Below, piece after piece: positions 1-8,214 of a DNA stretch of 57,434 bases (the stretch's first letter is position 1; each line of letters starts with the position of its first letter). Source of the DNA: Collinsella sp. (lineage in GTDB: Bacteria > Actinomycetota > Coriobacteriia > Coriobacteriales > Coriobacteriaceae); assembly GCA_019425015.1 (NCBI GenBank), contig JAHYYJ010000004.1, positions 1 through 57,434 of the forward strand, written 5' to 3'. Below the pieces are notes generated by a model, which was not told the origin of the DNA, did no database searches, and worked only from the letters and a program-made list of their open reading frames with translations. The translations under genes were made by a program, and so were the position numbers.

Positions 1-2
1 TA

Positions 3-1013
3 TTTTCCGGTTCGACGAACAGCCGATCGTGTCAAATTTGGTCTAACAGAGCCAATAGAAAGCCGTGGCTTACGCCGTCAGAGCAGATCGATCACCTCAA
101 ATCTAGAGGCGTTCATTTCTCACTGATGAGCGAAGACGATGCCAGAGCTTACCTGGAAAAGAATAGTAACTATTTTCGCCTGCGTGCCTATCGGCTTGGG
201 TTTCCTAAAGTTGAAGAAGGGGCCCGCAAGGGAGAGTATTCAAATCTGGATTTCAAGATGCTGGTCGATTTGTCGATTGTCGACATGCTCCTTCGTTATG
301 AAATGCTGCCGCTTACGCTTGACGTGGAGCACTTTGCAAAGGTCAAGCTTTTGAAGCGTATCGAGATGGAGGGGGAGGACGGCTACGTGGTCGTTTCGGA
401 TTTCGTTTCCTCCTACGATGGCGTGAAACCCGATGGGACGCCGTGTAATTCGCTCAAGGATGAGATTCTTAGATGCAAGAACAGTCCTTACACTGGCGGA
501 TTGATTGCCAGGTACGCTGATTTCGAATTCCCCGCATGGGCTTTTATCGAAGTCATCTCCTTCGGCTCGTTTCTCTACTTCTATAAGTTTTGCGCCCAAA
601 GGTTCAATGACCGCGAGATGCTTAAGGAGTTCTATATTCTTCAAGCAGTCAAGTCATTAAGAAATGCATGCGCTCATAATAGCTGTATTTTGAATAATCT
701 GCGTGCTGATAGACCGCAATTTAAGCCATGCTACGTTGTAACGCGGGAGTTGTCGACCATAGCCGGCATCGGTCTCGACCAGCGTAAGTCAAAGATGAGC
801 AATGATCGTATACAGCAGATTGTCACTACGTTATATGCGCACAGGGAGCTTGCTTCACAAGGCGTTTCCGAACATCGAGCAAAGAGCCTGACAGTGTTTG
901 TTCAAAGAATGAATAGGCATGTCGATTGCTACCGGTGCAATCTTCAGGTGTCTACTGGATTTGACTTCCTCACGAAGGTGATTAGTGCGTGGTTTCCAGT
1001 GGACGCTGATTAA
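3..1013 (+). CDS. Abi_2-family HEPN protein, 5' end outside the window
   Basis: Probable abortive-infection protein of the Abi_2 (AbiD/AbiF) family; such proteins adopt the HEPN fold and are thought to attack RNA after phage infection. The frame is open from base 3 with no ATG, GTG or TTG before the ATG at 126. The codons before 126 spell the family's N-terminal signature (KPWLTPSEQIDHLKSRG), which continues across the ATG as NSNYFRLRAY. The Met at 126 is therefore internal and the gene begins left of the window. A HEPN-type R-x4-H motif (RNACAH) sits at residues 179-184 counted from base 126. The gene is more AT-rich than the core genes and lies near a toxin-antitoxin pair, so it is likely an acquired defence gene. 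Family assignment is good; RNase activity is inferred. Confidence 0.8.
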   Translation, partial: FSGSTNSRSCQIWSNRANRKPWLTPSEQIDHLKSRGVHFSLMSEDDARAYLEKNSNYFRLRAYRLGFPKVEEGARKGEYSNLDFKMLVDLSIVDMLLRYEMLPLTLDVEHFAKVKLLKRIEMEGEDGYVVVSDFVSSYDGVKPDGTPCNSLKDEILRCKNSPYTGGLIARYADFEFPAWAFIEVISFGSFLYFYKFCAQRFNDREMLKEFYILQAVKSLRNACAHNSCILNNLRADRPQFKPCYVVTRELSTIAGIGLDQRKSKMSNDRIQQIVTTLYAHRELASQGVSEHRAKSLTVFVQRMNRHVDCYRCNLQVSTGFDFLTKVISAWFPVDAD

Positions 1014-1301
1014 CGATGAATCTGTGACGAGCTTTGTCGCAACGCCTTAGATGCCTAAATTGATCTAAACTAAACTTACAACAAAAAACGGAAGCCTTTC
1101 ATTGGCCGAAGTTTTGCAAGGGGGTTCCTTCCTAAGGGAGGGCATCCCCTATTTTTTATGACGCTGTGATGAGGCTCTGCGGCGGTATGTCCGGCTTGGT
1201 CCGTGGAAGCCGCCGAAAGGCGGTTCTTGAGTATAAGGGGCTTTTTCCGAGGAATATTTGTTGTGTTTGGCTTCCTGACACTCGCTTTTAGCGTGTTTTT
1301 C

Positions 1302-1422
1302 CGGAAGTGCGGGGAAAACCGGAAACCGTCGAGCACAATCTGATTTTTGGCAACAAAACCGAAGGTCGCGGAAGGATAAAACCGGTGTCTGGTCGGCAGA
1401 TTTTGGTTTTCCCGCACTTCCG
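1302..1422. repeat. imperfect inverted repeat pair, outer spacing about 120 bp
   Basis: The arm at 1302-1320 (core CGGAAGTGCGGGG, then AAAACC) is repeated in inverted orientation at 1405-1422, differing only by one inserted G. The 84-base spacer has no clear gene. The arm core resembles that of the next repeat pair, at 1432-1562. Confidence 0.6.
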
Positions 1423-1431
1423 AAATCATCT

Positions 1432-1562
1432 AACGGAAGTATGCGGCATATTTCGGAACACCCGAGCACGTCGCCCGTTTTTGCGTAAAGAAAACGCAGG
1501 TAGAAGCGTTAGCGCTACTCGGCGTGGTCGACTTGTCTCGAATTTGCCGCATACTTTCGGTT
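1432..1562. repeat. second imperfect inverted repeat pair with related core
   Basis: The arm at 1432-1448 (AACGGAAGTATGCGGCA) is found inverted at 1545-1562 with one extra base and one change. The shared CGGAAGT/CGAAAGT plus GCGG pattern links it to the pair at 1302-1422. It could be a remnant of a small non-autonomous element or a set of protein-binding sites; the sequence alone does not decide. Confidence 0.5.
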
Positions 1563-1616
1563 TGAGTGGCATTCACGTAGGTTTCGGCGAATTCTGACTG
1601 CAATCAACCGGTTGTT

Positions 1617-2705
1617 TTAGATCTTAAATGGGATTGTCATATCTTTAAGAAGATCGTTGCACCAGCTGTAGTCGAGCATCCTCTTTCGGTGCATCAGGTT
1701 CACCACGACTCCCGGACAGACTCCTCTGCCTTGAGCAATGCGTTGGATTGTCGTCGAGGTCTTGCAGTCATGATAGGGCGAGAGGCCCTCTGGTCCCATA
1801 AGAACCTCTCTCGCAAAGGCGTTGGCGCGCTTCTCGGAATCGCTCTTTGAACTTTGCTTTTCGTCAATGTAGCTAAGAGTGATTCCTACGTTCCCGTCAT
1901 TTAGAATGTGCCCGATTTCGTGGAACAGAGTCCAAATGATAAAGCCGTCTTTTTTGCGTCTGCCCGTCATCTGGATTACGGGTCTCCCGTCTTTGGTCCA
2001 ACGCGTTATTCCGTGTAGCGGAAATTGATCTGGCGCAGAAATGAACTGGAGCGTGACGCCGCATTGCTCCAGTTGATGCGTAATGTCCGTTAAGGTCATA
2101 TCGTCTGTCGTTGCCGCGCGTTGTCTTAATGAGCTCAAAGAGTCTCTGAGCGATACCTCGTTGTATGCTTTAGCCCCATTGGTTGTTGGCGTTTCGGCGC
2201 TTTCACCTAGCGAAATCCAAGCCATCATGCTTGCGGGGTCAACGGGTTTACCTGCCTCTTTTAGCGTCGCAATGGAGGAGAAGACGCAATCGACGCCTTT
2301 CGCATAAGCATCCATGCTGCCGTAACCAACAACATTCAAAAAATCAGATACGAGCTTGCCAGGGTTTCTTTTGGTGGCGGTAGTAAGCCCTTTGTCGCGA
2401 AGAAACTTTCCTAACGGCGGGGTGATGATGTCGGCGGAGCTTGCCATTTTTAGCTCATCTTCGAGCCTAGCGAGATCTTCACGGTACTTTGCCTCGAAGC
2501 GAATCCAGCTATCCCGGGGAATAGAGGTGACTCTTTCAAGCTTAATGGCGGTGTCCTGCGAGATGGGCTGCGTACCCTTTAGTATCCCGTTAACCGTTTT
2601 GCGGGAGATGCCAAGTCGGTCGGCAAGGGCCTGCTGCGTCATCTGCTCGTCATCTAGCCATTCTTGTAAATACATGCCAGGTGCAACCGCATAGTTGGTT
2701 CCCAT
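1617..2705 (-). CDS. HigA-like antitoxin: XRE HTH plus ImmA/IrrE metallopeptidase domain
   Basis: Antitoxin and repressor of the toxin-antitoxin operon. The N-terminal part (about residues 10-65) is an XRE/Cro helix-turn-helix of the HigA type (QQALADRLGISRKTVNGILKG). The C-terminal half is an ImmA/IrrE-type zinc metallopeptidase domain with an intact HEXXH motif (FHEIGH, near residues 261-266). At 362 residues it is far longer than minimal HigA proteins (about 100 residues), because of the peptidase domain and the linker between. It lies 21 bases downstream of the toxin gene, so the order is toxin first, as in higBA. In related phage and ICE regulators the peptidase cleaves a repressor; whether it acts on the toxin, on itself or on another target here is unknown. 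Confidence 0.82.
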   Translation of the reverse strand: MGTNYAVAPGMYLQEWLDDEQMTQQALADRLGISRKTVNGILKGTQPISQDTAIKLERVTSIPRDSWIRFEAKYREDLARLEDELKMASSADIITPPLGKFLRDKGLTTATKRNPGKLVSDFLNVVGYGSMDAYAKGVDCVFSSIATLKEAGKPVDPASMMAWISLGESAETPTTNGAKAYNEVSLRDSLSSLRQRAATTDDMTLTDITHQLEQCGVTLQFISAPDQFPLHGITRWTKDGRPVIQMTGRRKKDGFIIWTLFHEIGHILNDGNVGITLSYIDEKQSSKSDSEKRANAFAREVLMGPEGLSPYHDCKTSTTIQRIAQGRGVCPGVVVNLMHRKRMLDYSWCNDLLKDMTIPFKI

Positions 2706-2726
2706 TGTTCTGCTTCCTTTATGTGC

Positions 2727-3059
2727 CTAGTGATAATCTTCAATTGATAGAACTTTTACTGAGGATTTTTCGTCCGTTGTTTTTTCGACCTTAGTTACTT
2801 TCAGACATCCGTTAATTGGCTCGACAATCATTCGATAATTCTTGTTTAGTTTTCCCGCCCATTGACCCTCTCTATCACCGCAAAGCTGATGCCATCTTCC
2901 GCATGGGTCTAGATTCTTTAGATCCTCCATCGAGCTGGCTGTCTCTAATGCGTTGTGTCGGAGCTTTACACCCCTTACGATGTCGGACCTAAATTTCTTG
3001 CACTTCTTTTCGTCGGTACATATTTCCTCGAGCCTTTTGTTGGCGTAGCGTATTTTCAT
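2727..3059 (-). CDS. HigB/RelE-type toxin
   Basis: Small basic protein (110 residues) of the RelE/ParE superfamily, HigB type: a ribosome-dependent mRNA interferase normally neutralised by the neighbouring antitoxin. Visible family features are the N-terminal KIRYANKRLEEIC strand-helix, the central LxxLDPCGRWHQLCGDREGQW segment, and the C-terminal strand with NYRMIVEP. I chose the ATG at 3059, preceded by ACAGGA. A TTG four codons upstream (3071) is an alternative but overlaps the dyad operator. The gene is co-transcribed with the HigA-like gene 21 bases downstream. It is AT-rich relative to the rest of the window, in keeping with horizontal transfer. Confidence 0.82.
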   Translation of the reverse strand: MKIRYANKRLEEICTDEKKCKKFRSDIVRGVKLRHNALETASSMEDLKNLDPCGRWHQLCGDREGQWAGKLNKNYRMIVEPINGCLKVTKVEKTTDEKSSVKVLSIEDYH

Positions 3060-3063
3060 TCCT

Positions 3064-3125
3064 GTAACCAATCGCGTTACATCATATTGTTCGTGTTCAT
3101 CATATCATGTAACCGATTATGTTAC
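3064..3125 (-). promoter_or_regulatory. toxin-antitoxin promoter with two dyad operators
   Basis: Two 17-base dyads of the form GTAAC-n7-GTTAC lie at 3064-3080 and 3109-3125, with centres 45 bases apart. Between them, read on the - strand, is a TATGAT -10-like hexamer (3081-3086). The proximal dyad ends a few bases before the toxin start. The layout fits cooperative autorepression by the XRE antitoxin, as in other type II systems. The dyads are seen directly; the binding protein is inferred. Confidence 0.65.
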
Positions 3126-3233
3126 ACGTATATTCTGCATTGGATTGGATCTGTTTCGTTTTGCGCGTTCGCTTTTGGCCTCTGGGCTTCTAAAAAAGTT
3201 CTTAAAACAGCCTTAAAGGCGCCTTGGCTCGCG

Positions 3234-3252
3234 TTGACAGCGTAAAATACGC
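3234..3252 (+). promoter_or_regulatory. candidate control site upstream of the Pel-like operon
   Basis: A perfect -35 hexamer TTGACA (3234-3239) is directly followed by the 13-base palindrome GCGTAAAATACGC (3240-3252). No good -10 hexamer sits at the right distance, so the promoter itself is not established. The palindrome lies 45 bases before the first gene of the operon and is a reasonable operator candidate. Confidence 0.35.
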
Positions 3253-3296
3253 ATGTTTGACTATGACTAAAGTGGATTGTAGGGGAGGGGTGCGCT

Positions 3297-5435
3297 ATGG
3301 AAGTGCTGGTTGTTGGCAACACCGCATATGTTGACGATGACTTTTGTGCCAAGGCGTTCCCCGGGGACCATGTCCAGGTCGTCGCCGCCGCGGAAGCGCG
3401 CCGCGATGAGGCGTCGCCCCATGCCTCGTGGAAAGAGCTTCTGCAACACCTGGATCAGGCCTATGAGTTCGACCGCGTGGTCTATCTTTCTAATTACCTT
3501 ACCCCGCATATCGATAGCGTGGGCGATATCGAGCTGCTGCGTTCGGTCTTTCGCGCGTGCATGGGTCGCCGGATCCAACTGTTGTATATAGCAGGTCCCG
3601 CAGGTGCCGAGGGTGCCGCCGATGCCGCGGGGCGAACGGGCAAGGGTATTATCGCGCACGCAGCTAACGACCTGTGCCGCTACTACGCTGCTCGCGAGGG
3701 CGTTCAGGCCAAGATCCTGCGCGTGCCGTTCCTGTATACCGCGTCTGCCGCGATGGAGGACCCGTTTTTGGTGCCGCTGTTCGATGCGTGCTCGACCGGC
3801 TCGGTTGCTCTGCAGGGCGCGGAGGATGCGGCGTTTCCCCTGCTGTGCGCCGAGGAACTCGCGGTGCTGATTCGCCGCATCTTTGATAGCTGGGATGCCT
3901 CCTTTGAGACGCTCGACGTAGCCGATACCTTCCATCACACGGCGGGTGAGGTGGGCGACGCCCTCAAGGCGCTGTTCCCCGGCCTTGCCGTTGCCTATGG
4001 CGATTCTGCCGGCTATGCTCTGCCCGCCAGCGACGTCGCTCGCGTGCGCTATGGCTGGTTTCAGCGTTACGACTTGCTGCGCGACCTTTCGACCATTCAA
4101 GCTCGCTGGGGCGCTGGATGCATCAAAAAGATCAACCCGCTGCGCGCCGCCATCGACCGCATCCGGCTGCACACGCTGCCCATCAAATGCCTGGAGACGG
4201 GCGTTGCCTGGGTCCTGTTCGAGGTGCTGGAGCATCTGTTCTCCCAATCGGCCCAGCTCAACGTGCTTGATTATCGCCTGCTCTACGTGGTGCTGATCGG
4301 CACGCTGTATGGCTTGGACTTTGGCCTGGTTGCGGCGCTGCTGGCGTCGGTGGGTTTGGCCGCGAGCTACTTTACTCAGTACGGCTATACCTTCCAGGGC
4401 CTGTTCTACGAGCCGTCCAACTGGCTGCCGTTTATTGCGTACTTTGTGGTGGGTGCCGTGTGCGGCTATGTGCAGCTGCGCAACAGCGAAGCTATTAGGG
4501 CGGAGCGCGATCAAAATGAGCTCGTTCGCAACCGCAATACGTTCCTTACGCAGCTCTACCACGACGCGATCGAGGACAAGCGCGCGTACAGGCGCCAGAT
4601 CGTGGGTCGCCACGACAGCTTTGGCAAGATCTTTGCCGTGACGCAGGAGCTCGACGTGCTCAACCCACGCGACATCTATCGCAAGTGCTGCGAGCTTTTG
4701 GGCGAGATCCTCGAGAACGATTCGGTGGCGATCTACCATGTTTCGGGCGGGGCATTTGCTCGCCTGGTGGCAGCAAGTCCCGCGATTGCCGAAGATGCCG
4801 CACGCTCGCTCACGCTTAAGCAGCTTGCACCTCTTTTGGGTGACGGGGGCCGTTCGAACCTGTGGGTGAACCGCGAGTTGACGCCGGGGCTTCCCATGTT
4901 TGGATACACGATCGAGCGCGACGGGGCACCCGCCGTGTTGATCTTTGTGCGTAGTGCGGCCGAAAACCAAATGACCCTCTATTATCAAAACCTGTTCCGC
5001 ATCTTGTGCGGGCTGGTCGAAAGCGCGCTGGGCCGTGCCTTTGACTATGAGGCGGTGGCGCAGGATAAACGCTGCGTTGGCGGCACTTGCGTGCTCAAGC
5101 AGGCTGCCTTTGGCCAAGAGCTCGCGGCGGAGCAAGCGCTGGCAGATAGCAAGATGGGGAGTTTTTTGCTCCTGCGCGTGGTACCGGGCGTGGAGCCTGT
5201 CGGCGAGCTGGTGGGCGCAATTGGGTCGGCAATCCGCGAGAGCGACGCGGCGGGCTTGGTCGACGGCGACGTGCTCTATCTGCTTATGCGCCAGGCAAAG
5301 GCGTGCGATCTGCCCATTATCCGCGAGCGCCTGAGCGCAAAGCAGATTGCGGTGGAGCCCGTCGACGGCGAGGACATCGTGGCGCTGCTGCAGCACATCT
5401 CTTGCACCGGTGACGGTGAGGGGGGTGCCGCTTGA
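3297..5435 (+). CDS. pelD: PelD-like c-di-GMP receptor with N-terminal epimerase-like domain
   Basis: Predicted regulatory and scaffold subunit of the inner-membrane Pel polysaccharide synthase complex. Order of parts in the 712 residues: a Rossmann/SDR-like domain (about 1-250), membrane segments (about 300-395), a short coiled region, a GAF-like domain (about 440-590), and a degenerate GGDEF domain at the C-terminus. The GGDEF signature is replaced by DGDVL (656-660), but the inhibitory-site RxxD (RESD, 647-650) is kept exactly five residues before it, as in c-di-GMP-binding PelD and diguanylate cyclases. The SDR part lacks a clear GxxGxxG (GNTAYVD instead) and I find no YxxxK, so it may be non-catalytic. 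It is the first gene of the operon and overlaps the next by TTGA. Canonical PelD lacks the SDR part, which is why the protein is long. Confidence 0.78.
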   Translation: MEVLVVGNTAYVDDDFCAKAFPGDHVQVVAAAEARRDEASPHASWKELLQHLDQAYEFDRVVYLSNYLTPHIDSVGDIELLRSVFRACMGRRIQLLYIAGPAGAEGAADAAGRTGKGIIAHAANDLCRYYAAREGVQAKILRVPFLYTASAAMEDPFLVPLFDACSTGSVALQGAEDAAFPLLCAEELAVLIRRIFDSWDASFETLDVADTFHHTAGEVGDALKALFPGLAVAYGDSAGYALPASDVARVRYGWFQRYDLLRDLSTIQARWGAGCIKKINPLRAAIDRIRLHTLPIKCLETGVAWVLFEVLEHLFSQSAQLNVLDYRLLYVVLIGTLYGLDFGLVAALLASVGLAASYFTQYGYTFQGLFYEPSNWLPFIAYFVVGAVCGYVQLRNSEAIRAERDQNELVRNRNTFLTQLYHDAIEDKRAYRRQIVGRHDSFGKIFAVTQELDVLNPRDIYRKCCELLGEILENDSVAIYHVSGGAFARLVAASPAIAEDAARSLTLKQLAPLLGDGGRSNLWVNRELTPGLPMFGYTIERDGAPAVLIFVRSAAENQMTLYYQNLFRILCGLVESALGRAFDYEAVAQDKRCVGGTCVLKQAAFGQELAAEQALADSKMGSFLLLRVVPGVEPVGELVGAIGSAIRESDAAGLVDGDVLYLLMRQAKACDLPIIRERLSAKQIAVEPVDGEDIVALLQHISCTGDGEGGAA

Positions 5436-6337
5436 TCTCGCTTGTCGTTGCTGCCGTCTTGCTGCTGATTCATGCGCTGGTTTGCCTGGTGCTGTGGACG
5501 CTCATGAAGCTGGGCCTGCTGCCGGTGCGCGGGCACATGCTGCCTGTGATAGTGCTGGTGCCGCTGTGGGGCCCGTTGATGGTGGTTCTGCTATCGGTCC
5601 GCAGCGCGGTGTTTGGCGAGGGACTGAAAGAGTCTGCGCTGGAGTCGCTGCGCTTCAACGACGACCTGCATCGCAGTATGCCGGTGCCGAGTGGTGAGGA
5701 CGATGCGGGCGTAGTGCCGCTCGAGGAGGCGCTCATCGTCAACGACCCGGCATGCCGGCGCCGCCTAATGCTCTCCATGCTCACCGAGGAGCCCGACGCG
5801 TACTTGGCGCAGCTGCAGTCGGCTAAGCTTAACGACGACGTTGAGGTGGCGCACTATGCCGCGACGGCGGTGGCGCAGATCTCCAAGGAGTCCGACCTTA
5901 AACTGCAGCAGCTGGAGCGTGCCTTTAAGACAGACCCGAGCGCGCAAAACCTCAACGAATACTGCGATTTTCTTGGTGAATACTTGAACTCGGGCTTGGC
6001 CGAGGGACGCGTGGCTCAGATTCAGCGTCAGCAGTATGCGCGCCTGCTTGCGCGTCGCTGCGAACGCGAGGATGCCCTTGAGCTGCGCATTCGATACGCG
6101 ACGGCGCTGGCCGATGCCGGACAGATCGACGAGGCGCAGGCCGTGATCGACCAGCTGGTGCTCGACGTGCCCGAGGAGCAGGAGGTTTGGATGCTTTGCC
6201 TGCGCCTGGCGGTGATGCGCCACGACGGTGACGAGGTCCACCGTGTGATCGATGCGATCGACAAACAGCATGTGTACTTGAGCGCCGCCAACCGCGAAAA
6301 GCTGGCGTTTTGGCGCGATGGAGAGGAGGCCCGATGA
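5432..6337 (+). CDS. pelE: PelE-like membrane protein with TPR-type helical repeats
   Basis: Predicted partner of PelD in the Pel synthase complex. Two hydrophobic segments near the N-terminus (about residues 2-25 and 34-55) are followed by a soluble helical region with TPR-like repeats (about 150-295, for example around DVPEEQEVWMLCLRLAVMR). This is the architecture of PelE. It starts at a TTG overlapping the pelD stop (TTGA) and its own stop overlaps the pelA start (ATGA), so translation is probably coupled. Sequence similarity to PelE is not obvious by eye; the call rests on architecture and on its place between PelD-like and PelA-like genes. Confidence 0.68.
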   Translation: MISLVVAAVLLLIHALVCLVLWTLMKLGLLPVRGHMLPVIVLVPLWGPLMVVLLSVRSAVFGEGLKESALESLRFNDDLHRSMPVPSGEDDAGVVPLEEALIVNDPACRRRLMLSMLTEEPDAYLAQLQSAKLNDDVEVAHYAATAVAQISKESDLKLQQLERAFKTDPSAQNLNEYCDFLGEYLNSGLAEGRVAQIQRQQYARLLARRCEREDALELRIRYATALADAGQIDEAQAVIDQLVLDVPEEQEVWMLCLRLAVMRHDGDEVHRVIDAIDKQHVYLSAANREKLAFWRDGEEAR

Positions 6338-8214
6338 GCGTTGTGCAGCGTATCCGCGACCGTGCGGGCCATTTTCGCTGGATGGGCCTGCTTGTGGTGT
6401 GGGCGGTCTTTATTGCCATGGCGGCCGTGCTGCTGGTGGAGCGCGCCGGCGTACAGTACAGTGCGGGCCAGCATAAGCTGGGGATGCTTGCCGCCAACGA
6501 TGCGGCGCCGGCTTCCTCGGCAATATTTGGTCAAAAGCCCACGTGCTTGGTTATTACCGACTCGGACCAAGATGGTGTCGAGGACGTCAAAGAGCAGTTC
6601 GACCAGATCTTGCTTGACATGAAGATCGCGCACCGCGATGTTGATATTGCCACCGACGGTGCGGACGCGATCCCATCGCTCACGTCGTTTGATCGCGTGA
6701 TTGTGCTTATGCCCTCGCTTGACGGACTGGGTACGCATCTGACCGACATTATGAGTTGGGTGAGTGCCGGCGGTTCGCTTATGCTGGGCATGACTCCAGA
6801 TAACTCGAACTACCTGCAGGCTATTGCTTCCAAGCTTGGTATCGAATCGGCCGGATATGACTATGCGACAGCCGAAAGTATCGTTCCGAGCGATGACTTT
6901 ATGTTGGGCGGAGGAGAGCGCTACGAGTTCTCGGATCCCTTCGATTCTTCGCTCTCGGTTTCATTGCGCGAAACGGCGCACGTATGGGCAAAGACCGGTG
7001 ACGCGGGCACGCCGCTCATTTGGTCTAACGATTGCGGCAGTGGTCACACCGTGGTGTGCAACATTGGCATCTACGACAAGGTCATGCGTGGGTTCTATGC
7101 TTCGGCCATAAGCTTGCTGGGTGATGCCACGGCCTATCCGGTCATCAACAGCGCCGTGTTCTATTTGGACGACTTTCCTAGCCCCGTGCCCTCGGGCGAT
7201 GGTACTTATATCAAGCGTGACTACGGCCTTTCCATTGCGGATTTTTACACCAAGGTCTGGTGGCCCGATCTGCAAAAGCTCGCGCAAAAATACGGCATTC
7301 GCTATACCGGCGTGATGATCGAAAACTACGAGGACGCGGTCAACCAGACCGAGCCTGCGCGCCAGGCCGATACCACGCAGTTTCGCTACTTTGGCGGCAT
7401 GCTGCTGCAGATGGGCGGAGAGCTGGGCTTTCACGGCTACAACCATCAGCCTCTGGCGCTCTGGGATACCGATTACGGCACGCTGTATGACTACAAGACC
7501 TGGAAGAACAAGGAAACGCTCGTCGCATCGCTCAACGAGCTTATCGCCTTCCAAGATGAGGTGTTGCCCAACGCGCACGGCTCGGTTTACGTGCCGCCGT
7601 CAAATATCCTTTCGGCCCGTGTGCGCAAGCTTATCGGCACCGACGTTCCGCGCATTAAGACCATCGCCAGTACGTATTTTGAGGACGGCACCGACCTGCC
7701 GTACGTGCAGGAGTTTGGCGTGGCGAGCGATGGCATCGTGGAGCAGCCGCGCATTGTCTCGGGCAGCATGGTCGACAATCCCTACATGCGCTTGGCCGCC
7801 GTGTCCGAGCTCAACATGCACTACGTGATCACGCACTTTATGCATCCGGACGACCTGTTGGACCCCGACCGCGGCGCCAAAGAGGGCTGGAAGGTCTACA
7901 AGGGCGGTCTGACCGACTACCTGGACTGGCTGACCACGTCCGCGCCCGACCTGCGTCGCCAGACCGGCTCGGAATGCTCCGGTGCTATCCAGCGCTTTTC
8001 GTCCGTGACGGTGAGCGTGGATACAAGCGCGGATGCCTGGACGCTCAGCTTGGGCAACTTCCACGACGAGGCGTGGCTTATGTTCCGTGCCAACAGCGGA
8101 GTGCCGGGGACGATCACGGGTGGCGAGATGACGCATCTGACGGGCGATCTGTATCTGGTTAAAGCCACGGACAAGACGGTGACCATTGCGCGCAAGGAGG
8201 GTGGCGACAAATGA
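6334..8214 (+). CDS. pelA: PelA-type membrane-anchored polysaccharide deacetylase (DUF2194-like)
   Basis: Predicted extracytoplasmic deacetylase of the Pel polymer. A signal anchor (about residues 16-38) is followed by a flavodoxin-like DUF2194-type region (about 70-250) and a NodB/CE4-type deacetylase domain. Likely metal and catalytic residues are visible: the DD pair in YLDDFPSP (D279, D280), the HxxxH of FHGYNHQP (H367, H371), the YVPPSN motif, and HFMHPDD (H501, H504). No glycoside hydrolase domain is evident, so it matches the short deacetylase-only PelA of Gram-positive pel clusters. I took the ATG at 6334, which follows GAGAGGAGG and overlaps the pelE stop; a TTG at 6310 lacks such support. 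The C-terminal end (about 545-625) looks like a beta-sandwich. Confidence 0.78.
   Translation: MSVVQRIRDRAGHFRWMGLLVVWAVFIAMAAVLLVERAGVQYSAGQHKLGMLAANDAAPASSAIFGQKPTCLVITDSDQDGVEDVKEQFDQILLDMKIAHRDVDIATDGADAIPSLTSFDRVIVLMPSLDGLGTHLTDIMSWVSAGGSLMLGMTPDNSNYLQAIASKLGIESAGYDYATAESIVPSDDFMLGGGERYEFSDPFDSSLSVSLRETAHVWAKTGDAGTPLIWSNDCGSGHTVVCNIGIYDKVMRGFYASAISLLGDATAYPVINSAVFYLDDFPSPVPSGDGTYIKRDYGLSIADFYTKVWWPDLQKLAQKYGIRYTGVMIENYEDAVNQTEPARQADTTQFRYFGGMLLQMGGELGFHGYNHQPLALWDTDYGTLYDYKTWKNKETLVASLNELIAFQDEVLPNAHGSVYVPPSNILSARVRKLIGTDVPRIKTIASTYFEDGTDLPYVQEFGVASDGIVEQPRIVSGSMVDNPYMRLAAVSELNMHYVITHFMHPDDLLDPDRGAKEGWKVYKGGLTDYLDWLTTSAPDLRRQTGSECSGAIQRFSSVTVSVDTSADAWTLSLGNFHDEAWLMFRANSGVPGTITGGEMTHLTGDLYLVKATDKTVTIARKEGGDK

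Larger units (their letters stand above)
1014..1616. other. gene-free stretch between Abi and toxin-antitoxin genes
   Basis: About 600 bases without a convincing gene. The short open frames on both strands have no recognisable domain and no good ribosome binding site. What it does hold is two pairs of imperfect inverted repeats built on related CGGAAGT-type cores, listed separately. No promoter, RNA gene or transposase remnant could be supported. Confidence 0.6.

Noticed and set aside
1076..1597. Several short frames on both strands between Abi and the antitoxin
   Set aside because: No recognisable domain, no good start site, and all overlap the inverted repeats.
3267..5396. Long - strand open frame antisense to the PelD-like gene
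   Set aside because: No domain, His/Arg/Gln-rich composition typical of the reverse frame of a high-GC gene, and no ribosome binding site.
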